Of a stretch of DNA of 20,431 nucleotides, positions 1 to 10,183 are shown one piece after another; position 1 is the stretch's first letter; every line of letters starts with the position of its first letter. Source of the stretch: Elysia marginata. Lineage: Eukaryota; Mollusca; Gastropoda; Plakobranchidae. The notes beneath the pieces are model-generated. The model saw only the letters and a list, made by a program, of their open reading frames with translations. It had not been told where the DNA came from and did not search any database. The DNA lies in NCBI GenBank assembly GCA_019649035.1, contig BMAT01008864.1, positions 539,858 to 560,288 of the forward strand, written 5' to 3'. The translations under genes were made by a program, and so were the position numbers.

Positions 1-113
1 CCAAAAAGGTCCATAAGAGGAAAGGTGAATACCCGTGTAACAAACAATATCATTAGCCATGATTGACACCCCTTCCAAATAACAACAACACCAACAAAAA
101 TTTAAAAACTTAC

Positions 114-212
114 CGGACTGAAAAAATTTCTTGTCACAGAAAGAGCACTTAAATGCTCTGTCCTTGTTATGAAATCGCATGTGAACAATGAGGTCACTTT
201 TCCTTATATAGC
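114..212 (-). CDS. Internal exon of the zinc-finger gene: second half of finger 4 and start of finger 5
   Basis: The acceptor is tttttccctcag (AG at 214-213) and the donor TCCG|GTAAGT (GT at 113-112). The 99 bases enter and leave in phase 1. The split codon gives Gly726; the exon then supplies GYIRKSDLIVHMRFH, which completes finger 4 with the X12 and X3 spacings intact, and FKCSFCDKKFFQS, which opens finger 5. The histidines of finger 5 must be on an exon to the left of base 1. Intron 213-784 (572 bases) separates it from the previous exon. Confidence 0.9.
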
Positions 213-3200
213 CTGAGGGAAAAAAAAGAAAATATTCTTAAAATTAAGCACGGTTTCAGGAAATCTGTTGTATTGGGCAATAGGAGTTTCACATGAAAAT
301 TTCTTATTGGAGGCAGAACATAAAGTTTCTTGACATAGATCTTGCAACAAGGTGGTTCTCCACACACACTCTCTCACTTGTAACCTAAAGCGAAGAATTA
401 TGTTATGAATCAGGTTCTAATTTTTTTTTTATTTTGCAAAATAGAAATTCACCAAAAACTTTTTTACAATCTCCTTTTACAAGAGAGTAATTTTAACAAA
501 CTCATTCATTAACCCTAAAAGCATTAAATATCAATTCTTTATGTGTCATTTTTCCCTAGGTATTAGTTATAAAAAAGAACTTCCAGTTTGACAGCAGATC
601 CACCCTTTTAGGAATAGATACAAATACTTGATAAAGTAGTAAAAACAACGTATGTGATTAAGCTATTTCAAGAAAAGACTTAGTGACGAACATTGTACAT
701 AGATAAATAATGACATGCACCACTTTGTTAACCTCTTAGTTTCCTACACTCTTTAAAAAGGCAGCAACTAGCATACATGTTTACCTTTGTTGCAAATCTC
801 ACAGCGATATGGTTCTTGTCTTGTGTGTATCAGGCAGTGGCGCCGTAAATCACATCGCTGCAAAAATTTTCTCCCACAATCATCACATTGATAGCCACTT
901 TGATTCTATGGAAAAAAGGGCATCATCATTGACTGATACGAACACATGTATTGATGTAACCATTTAAGTAGAAAAATTCAGTTTAATGTATTCTTGCAGT
1001 GCTTTTGGACTGCTATGAAAATGTATTAAGAGCAAGCAGAAAAAGAAAACAACAAAGATTAAAGTAATAAGTTCAAAATTTTTTCATCTTTTGCATGGTT
1101 GGTGCAAGTTTAAAGAAAAAAAACAAATTTACTTAAATGGAAACCAAATATGTGCATCACTTCATAAGTTAAAAGAATTATCTATATGATACTATTAAAT
1201 TGTAAATTGGCATTGAAAAAAATTTTGATAGTTTGTGTAAAATTCCAATTACCTTGATTCCTCTTAGCACTAGATTTGTTTCAAATCAGTTTAAACTACA
1301 GCATTTGACTATAAAGAAATTTTCACATTATTCACAAAAAGATATCAACAATTTAAGGAATAGGTCGTTGAACTGTAAAATAAAGAAAAGATATAAAAAG
1401 AGATTAAAAAATTGCATCTTTCAGGCTGCAAGCCAGCCAAACTAAATCTTACCTCTGCGTTAAGATTATGAATTTTTCTATGTCTGGTGTAGTTGCCCAT
1501 ACGAGAAAATGTTGCATTGCACAAATCACACTTGAAATTTTTATGGCTCTTTTTATGAGAGGCCAGCTCAAACTTTGAGCTGAACTTCTCACCACAAGCA
1601 GCACATTTATAAGGCAAAGTCTCTTTGCTGCCCTCAAGACTTGACGAGTTTGGATTCATTTCTTGAGAGATGCTGTTGAGTGCTGTACTTGCAATAAATT
1701 CAATGTTCTGTTGAGCCAATGCAGCTGAAGAAGAGGGTGACATGAAAGGTTCAGGCATTTGAAAATCCGAAGGCAAAGCTAGTTTAGATATGTGACCAGC
1801 TTGCTCTGGATCATTTTGTGTAGATGATGTTGATGCAGCCATTGTAAGAAGAGTTGTAGGAAACTGACCTGATTCACAAGTGGAGTTTCCTGATACACTG
1901 TCAACAGCTTTGAAAAAAACTGTATTAGTACCGAGCACTAAATCAGTCTGTGTTTCTTTGGCCTCAGCTATTCTAGGGCTAGGGGAGACAATTAGCACCG
2001 AACCATTTCCTAACGTCTGGGATAAACTTTGCTCAGCACTGCCTGAAGTGATTAGTTGGTTCAAACTTGCAGAGTTCGCTTCACTAATGCCAACTAAGTT
2101 AAACCTTAATGGGTCGTCTGCGATTTTAATTGGGTACAAAATTTGAGAAATATTACTGTTCAGAAAATTAGTTATAGAACTTGCTGTTTCAGACACTGGT
2201 ACATGTTTTGAAACCAAGGGCTCCTGCAGATTTTGCTCATTGACCATTTCAGCAGAGTCAGCACACAAAGTTGATGACACTGAGCCAAAGCTTGGAACAG
2301 AGGTTATCTTTACAAAAGGAGCACTAACGTCTTCAGAGTCATGATCACTTATTACTTTTTTCGCCTGGGCGTTATTGCCTGCAGATAAAATTAATGTATC
2401 TGAGTGCTCTAATCTTACAGGCCTTTCTGCAGGTAAAATCAATGTATCTGAATGCTCTAATCTTTCAGACTTGACTAGTATTTCATCTAAATTCATGTCT
2501 GCACCTTCTTGAATTTTACCGTGATTCAAAGAGCTTGCGTTGCATAGCTCCCCTGTTTCTGTATTTTCCTCTTGTGTGATAGATGTAGACTCAACAGAAA
2601 TGGTTTTGTTGTTTTTTAAATGCTCACTGACATTGCTAGGTACTATCAAATTATTCTGTCTCTTAATCAGTTCGATGAGCCACGATGGCACTTTGTTGTT
2701 GCCGATCACAGTTGCACCTTTTAAAGATTCCTCGTTAATTATTCCTGTTTCAGCACCGGATACGACCTCTGGTCTGAACAATGTTAGAGAAGGTATACTA
2801 TCAAGGGACACTGATCTTTCAGAAATCTGGGCAAGCAAACTTAACTTTTTGTCATTTGGATCTAATGAAACTTCACATGGCTGATTTGTTGCTGCACAAG
2901 CGTCACTGGAAGATTCAGGGTTAAGAATTATGGTGTCTGAACACGATAAAGATGGCTTAGGCAGAGTTTGATCAAAACTGTAACTATTCACAGATTTACT
3001 CTGAGTGTCTTGAAAGATATGCATCTCATTTCTTCTTGTAGTAATCTGATCAACCTTTCCCTCTGCATTTAAATTTGAGCAAGAGCTTAGACTTGAACAC
3101 AATGTAGAGGGTGACATTGTTGACAAATCACTAGAGTGCAAAAATATTGGTATCACAGAGCTGACTAAATCACTGTTCAAAGATGTTGAGGGTAAAAACG

Positions 3201-3507
3201 TCTTTGCACCACTATTTGTGATTTCTTGATTCTGGAAAACAGAAGACAGTGCACTAGCAGCATTAACATTTCCAATCATGATGGGTGATACAATAGAAGT
3301 ATTTGTTGTAACTATGGGAAGGTTCAGTGGTGCTTTAAGATCAATTTCTAATTTGGTCGTACTGGTAGAATCCATCTGCCTGTGACTATCAAAGGCTGAT
3401 AAAATTGTTGGATTCTCTATAGATTCTATTTCCATCTCTTGACTTGTGTCTTCATCCATTGTGGACTCCCGCAAACCTTCAGCTTCATTTCCTTCCTCCT
3501 GGCTCAT
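114..3507 (-). CDS. C2H2 zinc-finger protein gene, 5' coding part (three exons, 3' end outside window)
   Basis: Spliced model: exons 3507-1453, 905-785 and 212-114. They encode 758 residues plus one base and run off the left edge. Residues 1-630 are Ser/Thr-rich, acidic and low in complexity, with no domain I recognise. Fingers then follow: ZF1 Cys635/Cys638/His651/His655, ZF2 Cys660/Cys663/His676/His680, ZF3 Cys692/Cys695/His708/His712, ZF4 Cys720/Cys723/His736/His740, and ZF5 starting at Cys748/Cys751. Complete fingers all have the C-X2-C-X12-H-X3-H spacing. Linkers vary: KN between ZF1 and ZF2, and a TGEKP-like TRQEP between ZF3 and ZF4. A nuclear, sequence-specific DNA-binding regulator is the expected role from the family; the target is unknown. 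The ATG at 3507 is chosen because it follows ACA (A at -3) and lies 22 bases inside the exon. The frame is open back to the acceptor, so upstream coding sequence is possible. The orthologue was not recognised. Confidence 0.88.
785..905 (-). CDS. Internal exon of the zinc-finger gene: finger 3 and first half of finger 4
   Basis: The exon is bounded by a minus-strand acceptor (ttttttccatag, AG at 907-906) and a donor AAAG|GTAAAC (GT at 784-783). Its 121 bases enter in phase 0, matching the end of the large exon, and leave in phase 1. It encodes 40 residues with a complete finger (YQCDDCGRKF, then HCLIH) followed by the two cysteines of the next finger (YRCEICNK). The intron to its 5' side (906-1452) is 547 bases long. 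Confidence 0.9.
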
Positions 3508-3529
3508 TGTGAGTTCAACAGTGTGGTTT
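1453..3529 (-). CDS. Large exon of the zinc-finger gene: disordered N-terminal region plus fingers 1 and 2
   Basis: On the minus strand the acceptor is ttttcttgcag ending at 3530, so the exon starts at 3529. The donor is GAG|GTAAGA with GT at 1452-1451. The coding part (3507-1453) is 2055 bases, exactly 685 codons, and ends in phase 0 after ...HNLNAE. The last 50 residues carry two classical fingers joined by a two-residue linker. The N-terminal region contains NHTVELT in frame before the chosen Met, so those bases are either 5' UTR or the end of an upstream coding stretch. Open reading for over 2 kb in AT-rich DNA, ended by a consensus donor, strongly supports a real exon. Confidence 0.9.
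2381..2476 (-). repeat. In-frame 48-bp tandem duplication inside the zinc-finger exon
   Basis: Two neighbouring 48-base units begin at 2381 and 2429 and differ at only a few positions. They encode RLEHSDTLILPAERPV followed by RLEHSDTLILSAGNNA, a duplicated 16-residue segment. The length is a multiple of three, so the reading frame is kept. It lies in the low-complexity N-terminal region. Confidence 0.85.
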
Positions 3530-6500
3530 CTGCAAGAAAATAAATTAACCACTAAAGATTAAAATTGGTTTGCGCATTCGTGCTCTTAGAGCCTGTGCTA
3601 TGACTATGTTATTTTAAAAGGCATTTGATATCCAGGCAAATATTTCTTTTAAAAATCTCAATATACATACTTAGAGCAATTATTCCAAAAGGGATAGTAG
3701 TGTTATCAGATTAGATTAAGAAATTATTCCAATTTCAGGTTGTGTTTCAAAAATACATTAAAGGACTTCGTCAATCACATTCAAGAGTGCATTTAATATC
3801 CTAACAATGCTCTGTCCATTGGTGTAAAGCATAAAGCATAATTCATATATCTGTACTTCTTTTTCACCAAATTCACAGAAATATTGCAAGCTATTTCAAA
3901 GCTGATTTTGTATGTCTATATAATAACAATAAAATAGGTTGAAAAATCTCCAGGTGCAAAGAGTTCACGGTATAAATAATAAGACTTTCCCACTTTTCCA
4001 TAATCATATTATAATCTTACTAGCGTCAAAACAACAATAAAAAAATTAAGACAAGTCATAGAAATATTAAAAATCTTGAATGATTTTTTTTAGTTTTGAA
4101 AACTCAGTAAAAACGTTGTTCACAACATCAACAACTTTGAAATGTCTTGCAAACAAAATGTATGTGTTGTATTTTGCATTCCAAACCGTTGCTTTTATGA
4201 GAAATGTATATATCTGAGTCTCCAAACCTAAAAAAAATCATATAATTGTAAAAATTTTGTGGAAAGATATTAAAAATTTTGTTTGTTGTATAGAAAACAA
4301 GAATAGAAGTTATACCTTCAAAAGGCATATATCTTAATATAAGATTTCCGACTTTCAATTTATTTGCATTGGTTGTGAGACAATTTTAGAATATTAAAAC
4401 TCATTCTGATTGTTTGCAAGAAAATAAGTCTGGCATCAGAAACAACTTTGCCAATGTATGAAGGATCAAAATAAATTTTTGAGGTTAAAGTATTGTCTAA
4501 CTGTATAAAATTATGAAAGAAGAATACATGAAAACTAGAGCCTAAAGATAACTAGCTGAAATGACAGAAACTGATTCGTCCTGGATTTGGAGGTCCAAGT
4601 TGGCTGAAGTGGTTTCAAATTATTTCTAGTCCAAAGCAGGCAGAAGAAAGCAAAGGTAACGGGGACGAATCTGGAGGTCATAACCAAAATTTTTTTTTCT
4701 ATTTGGCCCAACCCTGTAATCTAATAGTGTCAGAAATAAAAAAAAAAAAAAAAAAAAAAAAGAAAGGTGAAGGGCCAAAAAAGTTGATGACATTTTTTTT
4801 CCAAATCTAGCTCCCTCACTACTCAAATTCCTTGTTACTAAAAAGAATTAGTGTATTATTTATTTCTTGTTTAATAACAAACAACAAGGTGATTTATTTC
4901 AAGTCATCACCTTTGACACAGACTCAGTATCCACCAACAAAGAGGCTTTCAATTTTGTAAACCATATTTTAACTCCTCCCCATTTGCTTTTTACCATACA
5001 TTTTTTTAAAGACACACAATCGTTTCAAAATTATCTAGGCTATTCAGTACAAGAAATGTTTGACCGAAAGAATTCTAAAATTTAATAATGTGTTAATAAT
5101 GCTAAAATAAAAAATAATGTGAATAAACCAATCCCTATAGGCCTACTTTAATTTAAATACATAGAGCAGAGTATTCTGTCAACCAGCTGCCCCACAAGAT
5201 ACAACGGACCGCTGATACAAAGACTCTATCGCAAAAAAAATGTAAAAAGCTTTCCTGTCATTATTTTTTTTACCCCACTATGGCAACCCGCAACATGCAT
5301 TTCTCAAATGCTATTTTGTCTGTTTAGAAAGCAAACCTGTGTGGAATGTGCTTGGAAGTAGGCAAGGATATAAAATCAGACAATTTTTTAAAAACTTTTC
5401 TCAATAATAAAGACTGTAAGGTCACATTCGGAATCCTCTCAAAATTTACATACCATTTGATTATTAAATGAATACCACAATAAAATTATAAATTAATAAT
5501 TCAGGCCCTAGATTCTATATTAAAAAATGTTCTTTTCTTTTTTGAAGACATCAAGAGGATAACTGCCCATCATAACCCAGCTACCTCATTCACACAGTTC
5601 TGGACCCCATGTGGTCACAATTAGATTCTTTTGAAGTGCCCATATTACAAGACTTTTATAAATCACATGTAATGTCCTAAGAAATGTTTTGCTGCTGCCT
5701 CCCTACGCCCTGTTAGTGTTAGTAAACACTACAGAGCCATTAACTAAACTATTGTTTCCGTCAAAGTTTCTTCATTAGATCCACTTTTAAAACAAAATTG
5801 GCTTAATTTTACTATTTTAGTTAAGGCCCTACCTAAATACACCAAACAAAATCCTCAACTCCCCGATTAAATGAGAGCCAGGCGCATCGTTTCTTTGTTC
5901 ATATCTTGATAAATAACAGAACTTAACCTACAGTATGTTTTAAGTGCAAGTTCTAAAAAAAAAAATGTCTTCTCTAAATCTGCTAAACCTGATACATGAG
6001 TACTAAAATCTTTACATTACAACCCATCTAAATTCTAGATCTATCCATCTATACCAGATCTAGATACACAGTTATCTTCAACTCTAGAGTGACCTATTTA
6101 TTTCGGGGACTTTCCCCTAAAACCAGCTGTACTGCTTCTAGGCTTTCCTGATAGTGCTAAAAAAGGTTAAGCTGATAACTCCCTCAGGACGTACAGTTGA
6201 ACCAAGCGAATTTTTATATCAGGAAAATATTTAAAGCTTTAGCTTCTGGGGAACGAAGAAAGATGAATCTGAAGCCACAAACTTAAAAATATAAAACATC
6301 CATGGTCATTTTAAAAGGCAGATTTTACACGAAATCATTAAACAGGCTGCTGCCAAAATGGGGTGGTACAGTCACAGTGCCTTGGTCTACACTTTCTAGT
6401 ATGCAATTACAAGTTTTTCTTCGATTATTAGACTCAGCTCAACATATATGTGCATTCTAATCTAAGTACCTTTTTGTCATATTTTCAAGCGATTTTAACC

Positions 6501-6812
6501 ATCCAATGATCCACTGATGAAGACTGAAAGTCATGAAAATAACCAAAGAAGGAGGGTAGAATGCCTTACAAGTCTTCTAAATTTTTTACAAGGGGATCAG
6601 CGAAGCAATGTCCCTAAGTCACGTGGTGTCTATTTATGGCGAAAGAACCTAATTCTTCATACAGTTACAGATAGACATTTTCGATAACTCTGTTGCTCAA
6701 TATAAAAAGTAAGTAACAAACACAGCCATGACACTGTGCAGCCTAACTTTTTCCAGTACATGACTAGATCCCTAGATCTAGATCTAGATCTAAAGTTAGA
6801 TTCTACGTCCAT
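3530..6812. other. Non-coding upstream/intronic stretch of the zinc-finger gene
   Basis: The acceptor at 3530 shows that an intron of the zinc-finger gene begins here and runs rightwards, but no upstream exon with a convincing donor was found, so the promoter is not located. The sequence is AT-rich. A run of 24 A lies at 4738-4761. Short open frames at 4128-4358 (minus) and 4867-5085 (plus) have no recognisable domain and look like chance. No RNA gene is seen. Confidence 0.6.
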
Positions 6813-6816
6813 TTAA

Positions 6817-7508
6817 CCACTTGGCTGCGAGGCGGCCGATTTCGTCCGCCGCCAGCTGATCGCGAACTAGCCGAATTTGTCCGTTCTTAATACCACTTGG
6901 TTAACAAAGCCCTAAAAATCTGGCCAACCATTTCAGATTGCAAATGGCGACTCCCTTGTTGCTTTGATAGTTTTGAGCCTGTTTCAAGCCATTTGAAGTG
7001 GAAAATGAGCGATCTAGAAGACAATTTCGGTGAAACAAGTGAGGAGGAAATTTCTGACGTAGACCTAGATTCTGATGAAGATAAGTGATGTTTTTTTAAT
7101 AGTATTTCTTCTGATTTGCAAGTTTTGATGTGAGTATTGCAGACTTTGAAGCTCTAACTCTTTCAAACTTTAGTAATTGATTTTAGGTTCTTCTGGATGA
7201 GATTTTTTTGGGTAGCTTTTTTTTATTCAATTGCTCTACCTAAATCAATACTGAATATAGGGCTTAGTTTTGTTTGACACCATAAATTTTTTTTTTAATT
7301 TGATGCATTCTAGACTCTAGATCTATATCTACTTTAGTCTACATCTATTCTATTGTTAGTTTTATCTAAAATGTCCTTCCAACCAGTCCTTTTTAAGATA
7401 TGTAGGCGTTTATAATGATATATATCTTTTTCTTTTAAATAAACAATTTCGTTGACCGATTTGAACACATTTATAATTTATAACAATTTTAACTACGCGG
7501 TCAAGTGG
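6817..7508 (+). mobile_element. piggyBac-type non-autonomous DNA transposon (internal deletion derivative)
   Basis: The 692-bp element is flanked by TTAA on both sides (6813-6816 and 7509-7512), the target duplication that piggyBac elements make. Its ends are inverted: CCACTTGGCTGCG on the left and, read from the right end inwards, CCACTTGACCGCG, with 11 of 13 bases matching. Just inside the left end is a GC-rich segment (6828-6870) with an internal GGCGG...CCGCC inverted repeat. The only coding remnant is a short acidic frame at 7005-7088. The bulk of a transposase (about 550-650 residues in the family) is missing, so the copy must have been moved by enzyme supplied from elsewhere. The family call rests on the TTAA, the terminal-repeat form and the acidic N-terminus. 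Confidence 0.75.
7005..7088 (+). pseudogene. Relic of the acidic N-terminus of a piggyBac transposase
   Basis: A 27-codon frame begins MSDLEDNFGETSEEE and ends SDVDLDSDEDK followed by TGA. Many piggyBac transposases start with a Met-Ser and Asp/Glu/Ser-rich stretch like this before the catalytic core. The DDD catalytic region and the C-terminal Cys-rich domain are absent. The frame is open upstream to 6897, but the ATG at 7005 (after GAAA, A at -3) fits the family better. It lies wholly within the TTAA-flanked element. Confidence 0.5.
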
Positions 7509-7512
7509 TTAA

Positions 7513-9550
7513 GAGGAGGGAAGACTTCCGTACTACACAACCACTTACCCGAGAACAGTCATGGAGAGTGGTAAGACATGACTAGAATCTAGATTAGATC
7601 TATATTTTAAAAAGTTAATAATCGGCCCGCGCTTTTAAAATGTATTGTATCCTCCGGGATGGAACAGTCATAAGAACTGAATTTGGAAGTGGAGTTAACG
7701 TAAGTAACTAGGGTTAAGTATTATTTTCAAAGTGGTTGTGCAGTAGGATACATTGAAAACTCATATTTTCAAATATTAATACCTCTAATACCATAAAACT
7801 GTCAATTTGCAACGATTAAAACTTACTAGACATAGATATTTGGTAGATCTAGAATAGACTAGATCATTACCACTAGATCTAGTCCCCAGTTACGGCCAGT
7901 AATCTCTCTCACTCTCTTCGTAGATGGTTCGCTCGTGAAGTGACTCTAAACTGGGCTACTAATTAGATCTAGATTTTCTAGATCTAGTCAACTTCGCAAA
8001 TTGTTGATTTCAAACAATCGAACAGATTTAGGCTTATAATGTCAAAGATATTGGTACATCTAAAATCTATCTAGATCTAGTCTAAGCCTATCAGGGATCA
8101 GTCATCTGATGATAAACATTTTCGTTCAGCGTAGTATGTTGTTTTCCTTAGTCTCGATAGATTTTTAATAGAGTGTTCTCCCTTCTAAAATAGGGAAGTG
8201 TCTACACAAACAAACACGTAAGTGAAAAGATTTGCTGAGAAAATGTAAAAACTTATGGTTAAAGTTAAACAACCATCATTTTTATTCTATCCATACCTGA
8301 AATCTTCATCTGTAATTTGAATCTATGGCTGATTTTATAAATGGATGTACATATAAATTAACGATTCGTATCATACTGTATTATTGGGTCCACACTTAAA
8401 AGTTTATACACAAAATTAATACGAGTGTCACATTTGTTATTTATGCTTTCTTTTTTTTTCATCATCTATTGAGAGATTTATGACTAATTCTTGGGTAGCT
8501 CCAATGTATTAATTTTGGGAAAAAGTAGGAAAATTCAAGAGGACATTAAGATTAACAGAAAAAAGGGAGACTAAGGAATAAAAGCAAAGAAAGCTTAGGC
8601 CTACTAGGAGGAAAAGAGCGAGCAAAGGAAGATAAAGGAAAAGTACTTACTTTTAATATTAAGTCTAAATTACCCTGACTAAATTGTTTTCATTAAGTTA
8701 AATGAGAAAGGTTGGTATTAAAACCAATATTTAGTCAGCTTCTAAATCTATAAAGCATAGATTGAAGATCGTAAAACAAATCTACGGTTGAATTTTTCTT
8801 CTCTGTCAGCTGTTCCCTCTTGGAGACTTTCCGAAACAGCATCCTATCTGAAGTTGATCATTTTGCTTGTGTTACTGTAATTCCAAGCCAGTCTTCTATG
8901 CTATGCTTCCGTCTCTTAGCTGACCTTCCTTTCCAACAAGCATACCGTACTCTGTCTTCACTTAGGCCTAAAGAATATTATGTTTCTCTGGCCGTTTCTA
9001 ACGCTTCATGTGCTAAGTGCTAAGTATGATCACTGCCTTAGGTCTGTGCCAAAATCCTAGCCAGAGCAGCGTAACAACAACAGCGTTGATCAGAAGCCTT
9101 AAATTAACCCATCTCACCAAGCACATGAAACTTGAACGCTTACGCATGAGCTGCACAGAGGAAAACAGGCAAAAGAAATGAGATGCTTACATCTCTTACT
9201 TAAATAGGAATTATGATATACGAGGCATGACTGAAAAGCCTTGCACGGTCAATGGACAGTCATCGCAAAGTTTAGTAAATCTTGCTAGACACAAAAATGT
9301 GTCATGGTATGTTTAGCTTATAAATTGATTAGTTTTTGTGGCTTTGGTAATTTTGCAGAGTTTGGGGAGGGGGGGGGTTTGTTGATAAGACAAAAAAGAT
9401 ATAAATAAAAAAAGTTTACTTCGTTTAGAATTTTGCTGTCCACAAATTTTAACGAAAGAAAGTAATGAACGAATAAGTTTACTTAATTATGAATTCGAGT
9501 TTGGTACAACTGCAAAGTTTATCAACTCTTTTTACTGATAGCATGACCTC
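7513..9550. other. Non-coding stretch without a supported gene
   Basis: AT-rich sequence holding the right part of the AGATCT cluster. An open frame at 8820-9023 (67 codons, plus) shows no known domain. At 9217-9240 a stretch reading TACGAGGCATGACTGAAAAG recalls the ends of some mariner elements, but no partner end was found. No tRNA or other RNA gene is visible. Confidence 0.5.
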
Positions 9551-9570
9551 ATTATCATCATCAACGTCGA

Positions 9571-9660
<90 letters not shown>

Positions 9661-9678
9661 CATCACCATCACCATCAT
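9551..9678. repeat. (ATC)n trinucleotide microsatellite
   Basis: Nearly pure TCA/ATC repeats for about 128 bases, interrupted early by CAACGTCGACATC and late by three ACC variants. The apparent poly-Ser (plus) and poly-Met (minus) frames across it are by-products of the repeat. Confidence 0.97.
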
Positions 9679-9679
9679 A

Positions 9680-9727
<48 letters not shown>

Positions 9728-9779
9728 ATTATTATTATTATTACTATTACAAGTATTATTATTATTATTGTTATTGTTG
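9679..9779. repeat. (ATT)n trinucleotide microsatellite, directly following (ATC)n
   Basis: The ATC run changes to ATT at about 9679 and continues with scattered ACC, ACT and GTT variants to about 9779. The two motifs differ by one base, so the second block probably arose from the first by mutation and expansion (inference). Confidence 0.92.
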
Positions 9780-9842
9780 TTTTATCTTGAACAACTACAC
9801 TGTAGTGAACAAAAAGAAAGATTAATGTGTGTGTGATCTAAG

Positions 9843-9857
9843 GAGAAGAAGAAGAAG

Positions 9858-9888
<31 letters not shown>
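9843..9888. repeat. (GAA)n microsatellite, left flank of the SINE
   Basis: Fifteen uninterrupted AAG/GAA units, ending exactly where the SINE-like sequence begins. Confidence 0.95.
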
Positions 9889-10183
9889 TAGGCTGTTTGA
9901 ATTTTAACGTCTTTTATCAACTACAAGTCTATATCAGAGACGGCGCTTAGGACAATTGAAAGCGTGCTGCCACGCTGTGATTTAAGGAGCGCTTGCATAC
10001 ACCACACCCAGTCACATCCTGACACCGGCCGACAACTCTTAGCACTAAATCCATAATGCGAGACACTAGGCGGATCAGCTGCTAATACCAATTTTAAAGT
10101 CGTTGGTTTGACTCGGCCGGGGATCGAACCACGCACCTCCCGATCTCTAAGCGAGTGTCTTACCGCAAGGCCACAGAGCCGGT
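9889..10183 (-). mobile_element. tRNA-derived SINE
   Basis: Read on the minus strand, the element starts at about 10183 with a tRNA-like head. An A-box-like TGGCCTTGCGG (10173-10163) is followed by a B box GGTTCGATCCC (10130-10120); each matches the RNA polymerase III consensus at about 10 of 11 positions. A tRNA-unrelated body of about 200 bases follows, ending in (TTC)n. There is no coding capacity; the family depends on a LINE for movement. It is bounded on both sides by GAA tracts: either it inserted into an existing GAA microsatellite, or its own TTC tail and the target repeat both expanded. The SINE family was not identified. Confidence 0.75.

Larger units (their letters stand above)
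6034..8082. repeat. Cluster of AGATCT / TCTAGA palindromes
   Basis: About a dozen AGATCT hexamers occur in about 2 kb, usually within longer self-complementary CTAGATCTAG strings: near 6034-6065, 6772-6792, 7316-7325, 7582-7602, 7843-7880, 7964-7986 and 8066-8081. The stretch 6773-6792 is a perfect 20-bp palindrome, (TAGATC)3TA. Chance would give about one hexamer in this length. Similar motifs recur at 19748-19757 and 20189-20196. A piggyBac-type element lies inside the cluster, and none of the palindromes falls in its terminal repeats. Confidence 0.8.

Noticed and set aside
1233-1445. 70-residue plus-strand frame
   Set aside because: It overlaps the intron of the zinc-finger gene, is Lys/Asn-rich from AT-rich DNA, and has no domain.
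4128-4358. 76-residue minus-strand frame
   Set aside because: No recognisable domain, hydrophobic AT-rich composition and no splice context; looks like chance.
4738-4761. Poly-A tail of a processed retrocopy
   Set aside because: The 24-A run is not preceded by a recognisable gene or retroposon, and no target duplication was found.
4867-5085. 72-residue plus-strand frame starting MFNNKQQGDLF
   Set aside because: No domain is recognised and there is no support for transcription. It could be an old exon, but nothing shows this.
8820-9023. 67-residue plus-strand frame
   Set aside because: Not similar to any family I know, with no splice or promoter context.
9217-9240. Mariner end (TACGAGGCATGACTGAAAAG)
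   Set aside because: Single partial resemblance; no second end or transposase nearby.
9489-9729. Poly-Ser (plus) and poly-Met/Ile (minus) open frames
   Set aside because: Both come from the ATC and ATT microsatellites.
9921-10136. 71-residue minus-strand frame
   Set aside because: It lies inside the tRNA-derived SINE, and the frame includes the B box.
10120-10183. A true tRNA gene on the minus strand
   Set aside because: The A and B boxes are present, but the T-stem and acceptor stem do not pair well and a SINE body follows.
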